The notes below the pieces were generated by a model. The model was not told the origin of the DNA and searched no databases. It saw only the letters and a program-made list of their open reading frames with translations. A stretch of 64,000 nt of DNA from Beaufortia kweichowensis (taxonomy: Eukaryota; Chordata; Actinopteri; Cypriniformes; Gastromyzontidae). A program made the position numbers and the translations under genes. Shown here one piece after another: positions 48,877-61,678 of the stretch; the stretch's first letter is position 1; each line of letters begins with the position of its first letter. Location of the stretch: NCBI GenBank assembly GCA_019155185.1, contig CM032817.1:5612034-5676033 (forward strand). The letters are read 5' to 3'.

Positions 48877-50959
48877 TTATGCCTTGATCTCTGCTGGAGG
48901 GCAGTATAATGCTTCAGAATTCTCTGATGCCAGTTCCTCTGTAAAAGACAAAGGTTTGAGTGAATTCTGCAAGATGTGCAATGACTACACAATCACAACG
49001 TATGTTTTTTTATTTTACATCGACAGTGAGGTTTAGCCAACAATAACTTACCAGGCAAGACACATTTCCACAAGCCATATGTTTTCCCTACAGCAGTCTG
49101 CCACAGACGCAGAGTTCCATCTTCTGATCCACTGGCATAAAGCTCTCCATCAGGGCTGAACCGCACGCAGTGCACAGGCCCAAAGTGTCCCTTGTATGAC
49201 TCTGAACGCGAGACAAACTTCATTTCACATTTCACATACATACGTTGTAGGGCATTTAAAGTAAGCACATTTGTTCGAGCCTGAAAGTCATGCTTACTTT
49301 TTCATAACTAGTTTTTGGTTTTAACACAATTAAGTTACATTTGTACAAAGCAACTACATTCCTACCCATTTCCTCCTTGGTACTGTAATCAAATTTGTAG
49401 AGTTTGAAGTCATCTCCTCCCGCAACAAAGAAGTCTTTCTCGGGATGCAAGGAGGCCGAGTGAACAGAAGCAGGGGCATCTACTATCTTTATCAGATCCA
49501 AGCTGAAGAAAACAGACATTGAAACAAAGAGCAGTTTAACTTTATTAGTTCTCAGTACATTTTTAGGGACATGTTAATTTTCCAGATTGTTCCCAAGGTT
49601 ATATTTTGCCTATGACAGACTGGAGGTTGGTTTAAAACAAACCTGTGGGCTTTGTAGAAAGCAATAGTTCTCCCGTAAGTGATGACAAGAACCTCCCCAT
49701 CAGGAATGTACTCCATGCTGCTAACTGATGCATCAAATGACAGCGTCTTCACTGCCTCTTTTGTGTTCCTGTCCCAGAGTCTACACAAGAATGCACACAC
49801 AATTTAAAATCAATGCAGAATTTGCTTGTTATAAATGATGCAAAAAGGCAGAGCCACAGAGCTTGCGATTACATTACTGGTGATCAAATGTGTACACCAA
49901 AAGTTTTAATGGCATTTCCCAGTTAGGACATTTACCTGACAGTTTTGTCCTCAGCAGCTGAGAGAATCTGTTGGTCATCGTTACACCAAAGAGCTTTTTT
50001 TACTGCAGAGGTGTGACCTGCAATCTCCTCGGGTTCTGCAACACAAACATTATATAGCCTTATATTTTATTTTTGGAATTAGTAATTGGGATTTTGGTAT
50101 CTTGGCATGCAGTGTCACATGTCCTACATACCTGCATCAGGTTTGCTGAGGTCATAGATGCGCAGTATTTTATCATTGCCGCCAGTCAGGAGAAAGTTAC
50201 TGTCCTGTTGATTAAAAACACTGGTAAAGCATGCTTGTTTTCGGCGTATGTCATTTGAATAATTTCACAGAGAGTGTTCTGTGTATGTATGCCACAATGC
50301 TCACAACTGACAATGGAGAGAACACTCACCTCTGTGAAGTTCACAGATTTCACAATGTGCTTGTGTGCCAGGGTGAGGACCTCATCTCCAGTGACAGCAT
50401 CCCACACCTTTCTGCCAGAGTTAAATTGAAAGAAACAATAACACCTTTTTGTTAAACACTCTTATTTTGTTGGTTATGGTAGAGAAACTCAATATCCAAT
50501 TGCTGCCAAAAATAGTTTGTTGGTCCTTGTACTCACGCTGTAAAATCTGCTGCGGCCGTAGCTGCTTTAGTAGCTTCTTTATTTAAGGTGGCACCCCACA
50601 CAGCACCCTTGTGACCCAAGAAAGTCCCGATCCAGTCCCCTGTGTCCCCCTGGCGCAACATAGGTTTGCCATCTGAATGGGACAAAACACAAACTAACGT
50701 GGACATTCAAGACTACCATGTGCAACAAGCTTAAAAATGACAATCAATCAAAACAATGACAGCTACTTTACACAAGCTCTGTTCAACAAGAGAATCAGAA
50801 CACCTGACAACAAGGGAACCATAAACAAAGAGAAAAGGAAGACATACCTTTACAAGCACTAATAAGAAAATATCCATAAGGGGTTATTCCACTGAACGCC
50901 AGGTCCACAACAGGTCTAGTGTGTCCAGAGCAGGTGAGGGGAGTCTGTCTCATAGCCAT
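48877..50959 (-). CDS. strap: Serine-threonine kinase receptor-associated protein (STRAP/UNRIP)
   Basis: WD40 protein that binds TGF-beta receptors/Smad7 and, as UNRIP, the SMN complex. Nine coding exons: 50848-50959, 50537-50672, 50330-50411, 50132-50204, 49936-50035, 49643-49780, 49366-49502, 49052-49201, 48877-48938 (TAA), 990 nt, 329 residues. The start reads MAMRQTPLTCSGHTRPVVDL, almost the human sequence. WD repeats are recognisable from GHTRPVVDLAF, GHKGAVWGATL with TAKVWDA, AHKHIVKSVNF with LRIYDL, GHTSAVKKALW with VRLWDR, SVSSMEYIPDG, and GHFGPVHCVRFSPDG with LRLWQT. The C-terminus after the last blade is shorter than I recall for human STRAP (about 350 residues): ELASENSEALYCPPAEIKA. 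An acceptor 13 bases before the start codon (50973-50974) shows that a noncoding first exon exists. Confidence 0.96.
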
Positions 50960-51084
50960 ACTGACTGGAGACCTGGAAAAAATTATGGACACGTAAGGCC
51001 ATTCACACACATAAACACAATGTGTTCAGCAGAACAGATGTACAGGCTAACTTCAGCCAGGCTAGCCAGGAAATCAATCATTAC

Positions 51085-51250
51085 CTTGCAAAGGCAACAC
51101 AACAACGACACACAACTGCGCTTCGTGGCCGGGGAGGATGGCGGAGCTCAGAGCTGCACTCCCAGCTACAGTGCTGTGCCACCAGCTACACAAAGTGCAA
51201 CTCGTGTGTGAGTGTGTGTGTATGTGCGAGCTAACTCGAGCCCTCGCTAA
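51085..51250 (-). other. Probable noncoding first exon of strap
   Basis: On the minus strand CCTTTGCAAG is followed by the donor gtaatgat at 51084. It joins to the acceptor at 50973-50974, giving a 112-base intron. The exon includes ATGGCGG on the + strand (about 51138), a YY1-like motif common near housekeeping transcription starts. The 5' limit is approximate. Confidence 0.45.
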
Positions 51251-51297
51251 CGACACAGGAACATAATGGAAGCGCTAGTGTGAAGAGCGTGCATCAT

Positions 51298-51358
51298 TTC
51301 CGGCCAGCGGCGCCACGGGATTGGTCAGAAATGGGTCACGCGACGTGCTCAGACGTCA
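51298..51358 (-). promoter_or_regulatory. strap promoter motifs (ETS, CCAAT, CRE)
   Basis: TTCCGG at 51298-51303 (ETS), ATTGG at 51320-51324 (CCAAT on minus) and GACGTCA at 51352-51358 (CRE-like) cluster just upstream of the probable strap first exon. No TATA box is present. Confidence 0.4.
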
Positions 51359-52947
51359 TTCGAAAATGTGAAAACTATGATTTATCAGATGTATTTAATT
51401 TTTCTCTGTTATGTAGTGATAATAATAATAATAATCTTTTACATAAAGATATTGTGTCTAGCGTAATATCGTTTCGGAACAGTCGAGTTGATAACTCTTT
51501 TAGATCATTTATTAATTTCTTTACTCATTTGTTAAAACTAATTTTCAGTATTGTTTATAACATGTTTTATAACATGTTTGTTAATTCTAACTTTTTGAGA
51601 AAGTTAACCACTGTTTCCTTTAAAGTTGAAATAATACTTACATAATAAATTACAGAATGCTGTAATATCGTTATTTATTACGACTTATTTATACGCTTGG
51701 TACCTGTTCTGACTTCAAATTGCAAGTTATGTTTGTATGTTCATTTTATTTACTCATAGAGTGTTTGCTCACACGTGTTGTTTATATGTTATTTTAAAGA
51801 TGTATATTTATTCATAAAAACACAAGGTTTTGTGCCACTGCACGCCCCCGTAGATATATAAGTACAGGATAAAACGAGAATTGCTCTTCTTTTCCTGTTT
51901 TTCAGTGGACACGACCGATACACCTGAGCAGGATGCGACTAGCAATGTTTTACATAGAAACATCCACATGGAAACACTGTGAACCTTAATTTGTGAAAAT
52001 GTTACATAACATCCAGTGATGACAAACTTACGTATCTCATGATAGTCAGTGTCATGGGACCTGTACCTGGGAGAAACCCCAGAAGAAAATTTTCTGTTGG
52101 TCTTTCTAGAATTTTCTTAAACGAATGAATAAAAATAAACACAATGAATACATGAAAAAACTTGATGAAGTATCAAGCATAATACATGCATATTTTAATT
52201 AATCAATACACCCACAGTAATATACGTGTATATAATCAATAAAGATTTAATGATCTTCATTACCATCCATTGAAGGAGTCACAGACTTTAAAAAAATATT
52301 ATAGTAAAGGACCATTTTAAGTCTTTTTTAAGTGAGCACAGATTTTTAATTTGGGGTCGATGACCTGAAACCAGAAAAGCAAACACCTATTCCTCTTTAC
52401 CTGAGTATTACCTTAGTTACCCAATAACGCTGAAAGCTTTATAGATGCAAATGCAAAGCTACGTATGAGTCATACACTACCAGCATGCACTGCGACGGTC
52501 TCTTAACACACAGGGGTGGGATTTATCTAGTAGCGCTAAGAAAATCTGATTCAATTCAGAGAATCGATTCGTTCGAACAGTTCGATTCTATGAACTGATT
52601 CAGTGAGCCATCACGTATGCGAAACGCACATTTCGTTAAGTACTAATATTATCAGATTTTCGAATGACGTACACAGTAAGTAAGCGATAGAAATATATGA
52701 TAAACTCACGAGATTCTTCCCAAACAAACGTCACAGAGTGTAGTGATTCACAAAAAAAATTCCGAATCGGCTCAACTGAAGAACCGATTCAAATGAACGA
52801 TCATTCGCGAACATGATCACGGGAGGCGTAACCCTGCAGAACCCAAGCTCAAATCCGCACCCAGCTTTACTTTATCGCATTCATTGAATCTCACCAGCCG
52901 CACAGAACTTCCTATTCTCGCAGAAGTAAAAGCAATCATTTACAGCA
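51359..52947. other. strap-etnk1 divergent intergenic region
   Basis: About 1.6 kb between two divergent genes. The left part (51360-51700) is AT-rich with a short AAT repeat at 51419-51433. The right part contains GAATCGATTC-type repeat material at 52543-52815 directly upstream of etnk1. No gene supported. Confidence 0.5.
52543..52815. mobile_element. GAATCGATTC-type interspersed repeat near etnk1
   Basis: AATCGATTCGTTCGAACAGT, TCGATTCTATGAACTGATTC and CAGTGAGCC on the left. On the right, in opposite sense, CGAATCGGCTCAACTGAAGA, ACCGATTCAAATGAACGATC and ATTCGCGAAC. This wording is common in fish interspersed repeats. Inverted halves suggest a nonautonomous DNA transposon remnant; the limits are approximate. 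Confidence 0.4.
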
Positions 52948-55900
52948 ATGGCCAATTACATCCACGTTCCCGAATGCGCGCCGCTGGTTCCCAAATTAGA
53001 CGTGACTGTTGACGAGCACGATTTCAGAGCCGGGGCGTTAAAATTGATCAAGACGCTCAGACCCTATTGGAAGCCTTCGGAGGTCAAAATGAAGGTAATT
53101 CTCATGCATTTTCACCTTTGACCGCTGTTAGTGTAACAACAGCCGGCATGTGCTGACAGCAGCTCGTTAAACACGCGTTATATAATGCAGAAAGCCAAGT
53201 TGATTCTTCAAATCCTGAGCTGCGTCACTAGATGGACCCAACGGCACCATGGCGCTCAGCAGAGACTCGCCATCAGCCAGTGCGAGCTGTCAAAGCAATG
53301 CTGCCTTAATGATCTTATGCATAAAAGCGTCTTTATTTAACCATGCAACAGACCGCACACTTTTGCACGCACGCTAATACGACGGAAAATGTAATTGTAA
53401 GAGGAAATTGTAATTGTAACATTGTAACGGGAAATGAGTAGGCGGAGGATCCCTGCAGTTTGATGTACTGTAGCTTATACATGTTACAGTCCACGAGTTT
53501 GATGAAATACAGGTGTGTGTTTGATCACGCTGTGGTTTTAAAATGCCAAATCCTCGTGCAAAAAAAACTAGTTTATTTATATGTAATCACGCTCTTAGTA
53601 ATTAGTTTAAATTAGATGTGTTAACGCTTTTTGGTCTCATTAAGGTTTACCATAAAACATGGTTAAACATCACGGTTAACCATAAATTTCTTCTGCTCAT
53701 TAAACAAATATTTGTGACCCATATTTTTTCTATGTACTGCCATCAGGGCTTATCTTAAAGTAAATAATATAAATGAACTTCATATATGACTCAGGGTAGA
53801 TAAAATACAAACGTGGACTAAAAGTATATTTATAGAAGTACCTTTTTTTCACTTTCAGTTTTACTCCTGCAATTGCGTAGTTACAACATTCCTAAAATTA
53901 GTTTAAGTCAATAGGTTTATGTGGCATAATTAGTTCAAAGTGGAAAAACTGTACTGGTGTAAGTGTGACATTACACATTACACATGCATCATTTATTAAC
54001 CTGAGATGGGTGGAATCAAGATTACAGTGGGAAGAAACTTGTGAAGGCAGAAATATCTTTAGTAATTGAACAACCCCTTTCGCAGAACTGTTTTTTTCCT
54101 CACTATTCCAAGAACATGCTAACATGCATTCACATAATTACTCATTCTCCAGAAATTTGTGTCGTACCATGCACTTGACTTGTCTTAGACTTTCTTAGAA
54201 GTCTTGTTTGTGGAACAACAACCCATTATCACTAATTCAGGAACCTACATGTATTGACTATTGACAATGGCTTTGACTATCTGCAACGTGACGGTTCAGA
54301 TTTCCGTTGCCTTGGTGCTCGGTACCGTGGCGATAGAAATCTTTTCTTTAGCTCTGTGCCTGTGAAGAAACCTTTAATCAAGTTTTTCAGGTGCTTAGTA
54401 ATGGCATTGGATCGTCCGTACTCCGAAATATCTGAATGGAAATTTCCGTACAGGCATTGGTGCTCCATAGCCCATAAGATGATGGTTTTTTTAATAGTAA
54501 TTCCTTTATTATCATAACAGAAGGGATCTTACTGTAAATGTCTTAACGTCATACACTTTTTATTTACAATAAGCAAATCCAATGAACACAAAATTACATA
54601 TAAACATATTTCCCTATAACAGCGTTAAACCAAATGCAAAAAAAGAGACTCGATCCAAATGAAAAGTCAGCAATCTGTAACAATATTCTTATAAGCTGAA
54701 CATTGTATAGCCTGAGGTGTGGAAGAGATATCCTTGTATAAACAGAGTTGGTATGGGTGTAACCTGCTTGCATGTGGGAAAGAAACAAGATACGCATTAA
54801 GTTGTTTTCATGAACTTGAAACAAAACGGGATGCTCAGCACATGCCTAACCCCTCTGATGCTGGCAGAAATAAAATTCCTGACGTTCCGCCCACTGTCAC
54901 TGAATCCCAGATAGGGCAGATGATTGTGTCCTGGAATGCTAAGCTTTCCGAACACGCTTGATTTACATTAGTCAGACAATGCAAATTTGTTCAGCTCCGT
55001 CACACGGAGTATGCATTTTTTATTGTCACCTGTTTAAAATAAACCCATGTGATACACCTACATTTGTAAACATTAAGGTGTAGTCATGTTTTGTTACATG
55101 AAGTTCGATTCCTGATACATTGATTTATTGTTTTAATATAGATTTCTCCTTTCCAAACATCAGTTTCTCAAGTGTTACAGTCAGCTGACTCAGGAGTGAA
55201 ATAAATGCAAAAGGAACTGGTAAACATCACGTGATGCTTATGCTAACAGAGGTTTTTCTGATGAAGAGGTTTTTCTCAACCTCAAACCATCTGTGCGAGC
55301 CGATAACTCTCATCGCTTCTTTTCTTCCTCTGTCCACAGTGTTTCACCGATGGCATTACGAACAAGCTGATGGGCTGTTATGTCGGCGGTTCCATGCAGG
55401 AAGTGGTCCTCGTTCGGGTCTACGGGAACAAGACGGAGCTGTTTGTGGACCGTGAGAACGAGGTGAAGAGTTTCCGTGTTCTCCAGGCCCATCGGTGCGC
55501 GCCACGCCTCTACTGCACCTTCAACAACGGCCTGTGTTATGAGTTTCTGCAGGGTGTGGCTCTGGAGCCGGAACATATCCGCAGCCCGGCCATCTTCAGG
55601 TGGGAAAGGAAATTGTCTTTTTGCAGTCTTTCTCTGTGGCGCCAGTATGTGTTGTCCTTCATAATACTAAACTAATTAATAGAGAACAAGTGTGACGGAG
55701 ATGGAGATAATGACGTTGACCTCTAACTAGCCAGACGCTTGTCACGTAACCCCAGCCTTCACCCATTAATCTTTTAAGATGTGCAGTGACGCACGGTATC
55801 GTGCTCACACGCTGACCCAGGCCTCATGCCAATACACGTGTGTTCTCAGACAACTGTGAAAGAACAAGGCTACTGTGTTAGCAGGGTGATAGCAGAAGTG

Positions 55901-58900
55901 CTGGCCGATAAGCTATTTTAAACAGTTTCGTTTACAGGAAGTTTTAAAGGCATCATTTATTTCAAACCTGTATTACTTTCATGCTTCATTGGAAGATAAA
56001 TATGACGTTTTTTAATAAACCGTTTCATCCAGACTGATATGGTTCTCAGTTACTTATTGATATCCATAACTTGCTGACTCATTAAGGACTTATATTATCT
56101 CACAGGTTATATCGACATTCGTTTTTTTATGTTTATTGTGACTTCTTAAAAGCTTAAAGACTTCAAGATTTTTTTGTTGCAAAATATATTACATACATTT
56201 TCGCTTTTTTTAACAGGAACATTGCAAGGCAAATGGCTAAGTACCACGCCATTCATGCCCATAATGGTTGGGTGCCACAGTCAGACCTCTGGATAAAGAT
56301 GAGCAAGTTCTTTTCCCTTGTTCCTTCACACTTTAAGGACCCTGAAAAGGAACGGAGGTAAGGAGAAGTGTAAAAACTATTTATCAACCTTTTAATAAGT
56401 TGTTTCTTCAGCAAAATAAAACAACTTTAGGTATAACATCTTTGCAATATCAAAGTGGTCACATCTCAAAAGTGTTAAACTTAACTCTTAGGTGGTAGCT
56501 TGCCAAAGAATGTATCTTAACTAGCAGTAACACATAAAAAAGCATATGGGATCCTTTTGATATATGACATTTCTTTACTTATTCATACGTAAACATGCCC
56601 TGTTGCATTTGTAGATTTAAAACCCACCCAATGTTACATGACTCATCTTGACACGGTGTACAGAACATGCACAGATACATGTATTTGTACAAGTACAAGT
56701 TCAGGACAGTACACACTTAGATTCAAGAAGCTGTCAATCAGGTTAAGCAGCAATATATGAAGGACAGTATGCACGAATATATATAAACAAATTCCTTTTG
56801 TTTAATTTTGCAGGTGGGAACTTTGCCAAGGGCAAGTAGATTTTTGCGATACTATAGCGTCATACTCTTCGTCAACAGCCTTCGGGTCATTGCTGTGCGG
56901 TTACTTACTGGCCTGGAATGCACAACTAATTTTTTTGATGAAAAGTGTGATGGTTCGATTTCTAGTAACTGCAGTTAGTGCTTTTGCAACAGCACATAAC
57001 ACAACCATACAGTGTCTCTATGGTTGCTTTACTATTTATATACTCACAACTGTGCTTCAAAATAAACTTAAACTGTTCCTACTAACCTAAATTCAGTGGG
57101 AGCTGGTCTTGCTTTTGTGTGTTTACATTCTACATTTAACTAACACATACATACACAAATATATGTGTGTTTTTATTCATGCATGTTCATGTGGGTGGTT
57201 GAATAGAAATTGGTGTGAAAGGGGAAGTGTAATGGGACTGGTTTTCACCATTTAGTTCAATTAACTTTTTAAATCAGTCATTTATGTTAATGGTCCTGCA
57301 CTATTGTATTATGTTTAAAAGCAGAAATGTTTCAGGTTGTCTCTAATACTGGTTAATTCTTCATGTTGAAGTTTATTATATAGCAGATTCTGATGATACT
57401 ATTTTTCATAGGATATTTTCCGTATTCCATATTTGAAATTGCATGACAAATTTAGAACCGTTCATAAATTCAAGTTTTTCCATCATTACATTTTGAATAC
57501 TACCTACATATAATAATCGATTGTATGCTGTGTATGCAGGCTGAACAGCGAGGTCCCCAGCTCGACGTGTCTCAGAGAGGAGATGATCTGGCTTCAGAAG
57601 AGCCTTTCTAAACTGGGTTCCCCAGTTGTTCTCTGTCACAACGATCTGCTCTGTAAGAACATCATCTTCAACCAACAGGAAGGTGAGTCCCCGACAGCTT
57701 CCTTCAACCACAGAGTTTGTTTCCCCAACCCCCCTGCCTCAGGTAGGCTTGAATTAAGTGTTTTCACTTAAATTTAGCATGGATGCCCTTTCCTAATAAT
57801 CTTAAATTGACATTCTCATCCTGCAATTTCATCAGTGAAGCAGGTGAATCCGCCGGTTTCCATAAAATGTGTTTCTTTTAAAAAAATGAAAAGCAAATGT
57901 GTTTGTGATGCTTTGGGGAATGTTGCTGTGATGCTGTTTACAGTCTTCATAATGTAGAGACCGGTGACTGTCCTGCGCTACCAGAGGCGACAGGCTGGGG
58001 AGTGAATGCGAGTGTGACTTTAAAGGTAGTGAGAAAATGGCAGTAGTCACAGGATTAATGTTTACTTCCTGTCTCTCACCTTTTTTTTTTTAAAGAGACG
58101 CATTCAAAATGTTTCTTATAATCACAAATCTGCCCTAAAGGTCCCAGTTGCCCTTAAACCTGTTCTTGGACCTGTAAATAATTCACAACAACAGATTAGA
58201 CATTCGATCGTGGGAATCTGGTTCAAGAACAGGGTTTGGAGGCATCTACGACCTTGGGCACTTGTTTCTATTTAAACTTCACAAACCATAACTTTCGGAG
58301 AGGAAGAAGGCTACATTTGCAGAAAAAAACCCCAGCCACTTCCTCTTACCCGCTTTTAAAACTATTTTTCACAGTAATATTTGAAGGGTTTCTCTGCCCC
58401 GTCTACACAAAGGCTTAAGAGAACGAATACAGAGCGTTTCCAATAGCAAAGCTTTCCGAGACTGTACTTGTTTTTGTTTTTCTTTCTATTCGTTGTCACT
58501 CAGGGAGTCAAATAAGTTTGAGTCCCACAGGCTCAACCTGCACAGGAAGCCACCATGGCATTTACATAGAGGCAGTAACTCGTGGCCTCATTGGCTGGCT
58601 AATTGACCAATGGGGATGCTGCGTGGCGGGGGTGTGCATATATGAGATGAGCCGTGTTTGTTCTTAAAGGGGAGGTGCCCATTGGCCTCTCTGCAGTGAA
58701 GCTGTGTGTGTTCTGTGACAGATGTGAGTTTGCCAAATCTCTTCATCTGCTGCACAGGGCTATAGCCACTGACTGGAGATGTTCAGTGTGTCCCGCTAGG
58801 ACGCCACCGGGTCTGGTAACCACCTCACGTGTCTCTTTCTGTAGACCAACACTTCTGTCCAATGTCAATCAAACTTTTCCTATACATCGTAAGCTTTAGA

Positions 58901-61678
58901 GCACTTGGAATGCAAGGCCAACACACGTAAACACACAGGCACAGTAATGAAAAACAAGGCAGTGATTTGGTTTTAAAGGGGTCATATCATGGGGAATTAA
59001 ATATCCCTGATCTTTTGAGGAAAAAAATTAAAATTCGGTCCCAGTCCAAAAAACAATTATTCAAATGACTCATAGTTGCTCGAGACTTTGTGATAAAATG
59101 ATTTTGTTATAAATGCATTGCCTTGTTATGGTAATAAATTCAAGATGACAAAAAACACAGTTTACAATTTAGCATGCTGACTTAGTTACAGTCACATGAT
59201 TCCTAAAGTTAACGGCATGCGTTTTTAACAAAATCTAAAAATCTTCTTGTTGGGCGGAGCTAATCGATATCAAGGCGAAAGTTGTTCATGCATGTATGTA
59301 CACGTATGTATGATATATGCACCAAGTATTTTTTAACACCCCTATGTGCCAAAAACTCGACGTGTGTGCCAACTTTGTGCATGTCAAGTGCTCCAAAACA
59401 AAACCCAAAACAATTTGACCCTTTATTCTGTGTTATAACCTTGGCCCAAACACTATATTAATAATATATACTACTATGTTATTTAATAAACAATGTTATA
59501 TGCGGACATCCAAGGTAAACAAGTATGATATGACCCCTTTAAGAGAACTCAAACATTGCATTAAACACATTTAGATTGCATCAGAGGAGTAAGGCTTTGT
59601 ATTCTGAAGTCAGCCCTGTCCACATCACACTCGCTGTCCACCAATTTAATCATTGCTTGCTAGACCGACTACATGCCTCTAGGTGGCAATGTTGCCTATT
59701 TTTCTTTACCTCCTCTCTTTCCAACCCTGCGCTCTACGGTCGTCTCTCGTTTTCGCAGTCTTTAAAGCTGTACGCTCGACTACAGTGTAAATAATTTCTC
59801 TATTTCTTCCACTTGTATTACTTTCTTTACCATGTTGTGTTTCCTCCTGTAGATCATAAAGCTGAAAACGTTTAAAACTTGCAATGAAATCGCTTCATAT
59901 TTTGTAATCATGTGGAAATTGCGAAAACAACTACGATTTTAAAACAAGTTTGTCAAACACTTCCCTCAATCTGCTATTGGTCAAAAAATAAGATAGTCCC
60001 GCCGTACACTTACATCACCAGTCGATGTTGCCATGTTAAACAAAGCAATAAGCCACTCTTCTGAGAAAACAACCTTCACATGTCTTAGATATAGGAGAAA
60101 TAAAAAAGCTTTAAATTATAGCTAGAGTGACATCACAGATGTTATTGCAAGTTTTTGACTTTTCCTTTCAGCAGACACTTACAACTACAACATGTTGTTT
60201 GTTTATCTTGCATGCTACGAGTGCATGAAATCTGTTTGCTTCTGTCATTTGTGTATTCTTTCATGTCTATCACCAGACTGCAAAACCTTACTCCTTTACA
60301 AAGATTGATCAGTCATTTAAATTGCAGATAAACCCCATCAGTTAGTGTTGGTTTGCTAATACAGGCATAGAATGTTACAGTAAAAAGAAAAGGGTTTTAA
60401 AGACCGCGCCCGTGTGCTTTTATAAACTCATTTGTATTTGTTTGCCGTCCTGCAGGAAATGTCAAATTCATTGACTACGAATACGCTGGGTACAATTACC
60501 AAGCCTATGACATTGGGAATCACTTCAATGAATTTGCAGGTAATGTAATATGACCAGATGTCATTATTATGCAAGACGTTCAAACGGAGTTGAGAAACGC
60601 GTTTAACAAGGCGGTCTGTAATCCACAGGTCTGAACGAGGTGGACTACAGCCTGTATCCTGGCCGAGAGCTCCAGTTGCAGTGGCTTCGGGCCTATCTGG
60701 AGGCATACAAAGAGTACAAATTATTGGGCACGGAAGTGTCCGATACTGAAGTTGAGGTGCTTTACGTGCAAGTTAACCGTTTTGCATTGGTGAGTAGAAA
60801 CTATGACGCATTTAGACTGAATGAGAGTCTTTTGGTGTTGTATATAAATCTTTCAGAAGAATTATACACAACACCATAGCAAGAAGTCCTGCCTTTTTGG
60901 TTAAAGAGGTAAAATATTAATCTTAATGAACAAATGAAATGAAGGGGCCCTAAAGGGAATTGATAACATTCACAAAGGACAGTTCGGGATCCTCGACTGC
61001 AGAAACAAACATTATTCAGTGAGGATAGAAACTTGAAAACTCGTGACCTGGACTCACATGATGGAAAGATTGATTCGGTCTCATCACAGGGGCTTTTATA
61101 TGTTACATTATATAAGCTTTTACCTTATTGTCAGCGATCCAGAATCAACACAAACAACTTACATGCTGTGCTCGCTTTTTTTTTAATGGGTCCACTAAGG
61201 GAAACTGTGTGTTCTTAGAAGGCGTAGGTCTGATGTTTCCAGGCAACAGTTACATACAATCTGCCGCAGTTAACTCAAATGTCAGGGCGAAACTCATGAA
61301 GACTGAAAACTATTCTATTGAGATCATTTATTATTTTTTAAAATAATATTTCTTTGCCGACTTCTGCTATTCAAATAACTTAAATACTCATAAAATAACA
61401 TAAACGTTATCCTCACCTCTCGTTTTTTCTCTCTCAAGGCATCTCATTTCTTCTGGGGACTGTGGGCGTTAATCCAAGCCCAATACTCAACCATTGACTT
61501 TGACTTCCTGGGGTGAGATTTGACTTTTTCTTCTAAATTAACCTTCAACACAGTGACGTTTCAAACAATGCAAACTTAAACTTCACCTCACATTTGTTTT
61601 TGCAGATACGCAGTTCTTCGTTTCAGCCAGTACTTCAAGATGAAGCCAGAGGTCACGTCGCTGAACCTTCCAGAATAA
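52948..61678 (+). CDS. etnk1: Ethanolamine kinase 1
   Basis: Cytosolic kinase that phosphorylates ethanolamine, the first step of the CDP-ethanolamine route to phosphatidylethanolamine. Eight coding exons: 52948-53094, 55340-55599, 56217-56357, 57540-57682, 60456-60539, 60629-60789, 61439-61512, 61606-61678 (TAA), 1083 nt, 360 residues. It opens MANYIHVPECAPLVPKLDVT, as in the short human isoform; an in-frame TAA 21 bases upstream fixes this start. Nucleotide-loop region TNKLMGCYVGGSMQEVVLVR, catalytic LCHNDLLCKNII (Brenner-type HxD) and metal-binding IDYEYAGYNYQAYDIGNHFN are all intact, as is the C-terminal SHFFWGLWALIQAQYSTIDF. Introns 1 and 4 exceed 2 kb; intron 4 holds a 570-base MITE. 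The N-terminal extension of the longer human isoform is not present. Confidence 0.97.
58973..59542. mobile_element. MITE with 18-base perfect terminal inverted repeats in etnk1 intron 4
   Basis: TTAAAGGGGTCATATCAT (58973-58990) is the exact reverse complement of ATGATATGACCCCTTTAA (59525-59542). The 570-base interior has no coding capacity and includes ttgttgggcggagctaat, wording I associate with an abundant cyprinid nonautonomous DNA element ending in GGGGTCATATGA-like termini. Confidence 0.75.

Noticed and set aside
51280..51645. 121-codon + strand frame upstream of etnk1
   Set aside because: Starts inside the strap promoter and runs into an AT-rich stretch with asparagine and phenylalanine runs; no family match.
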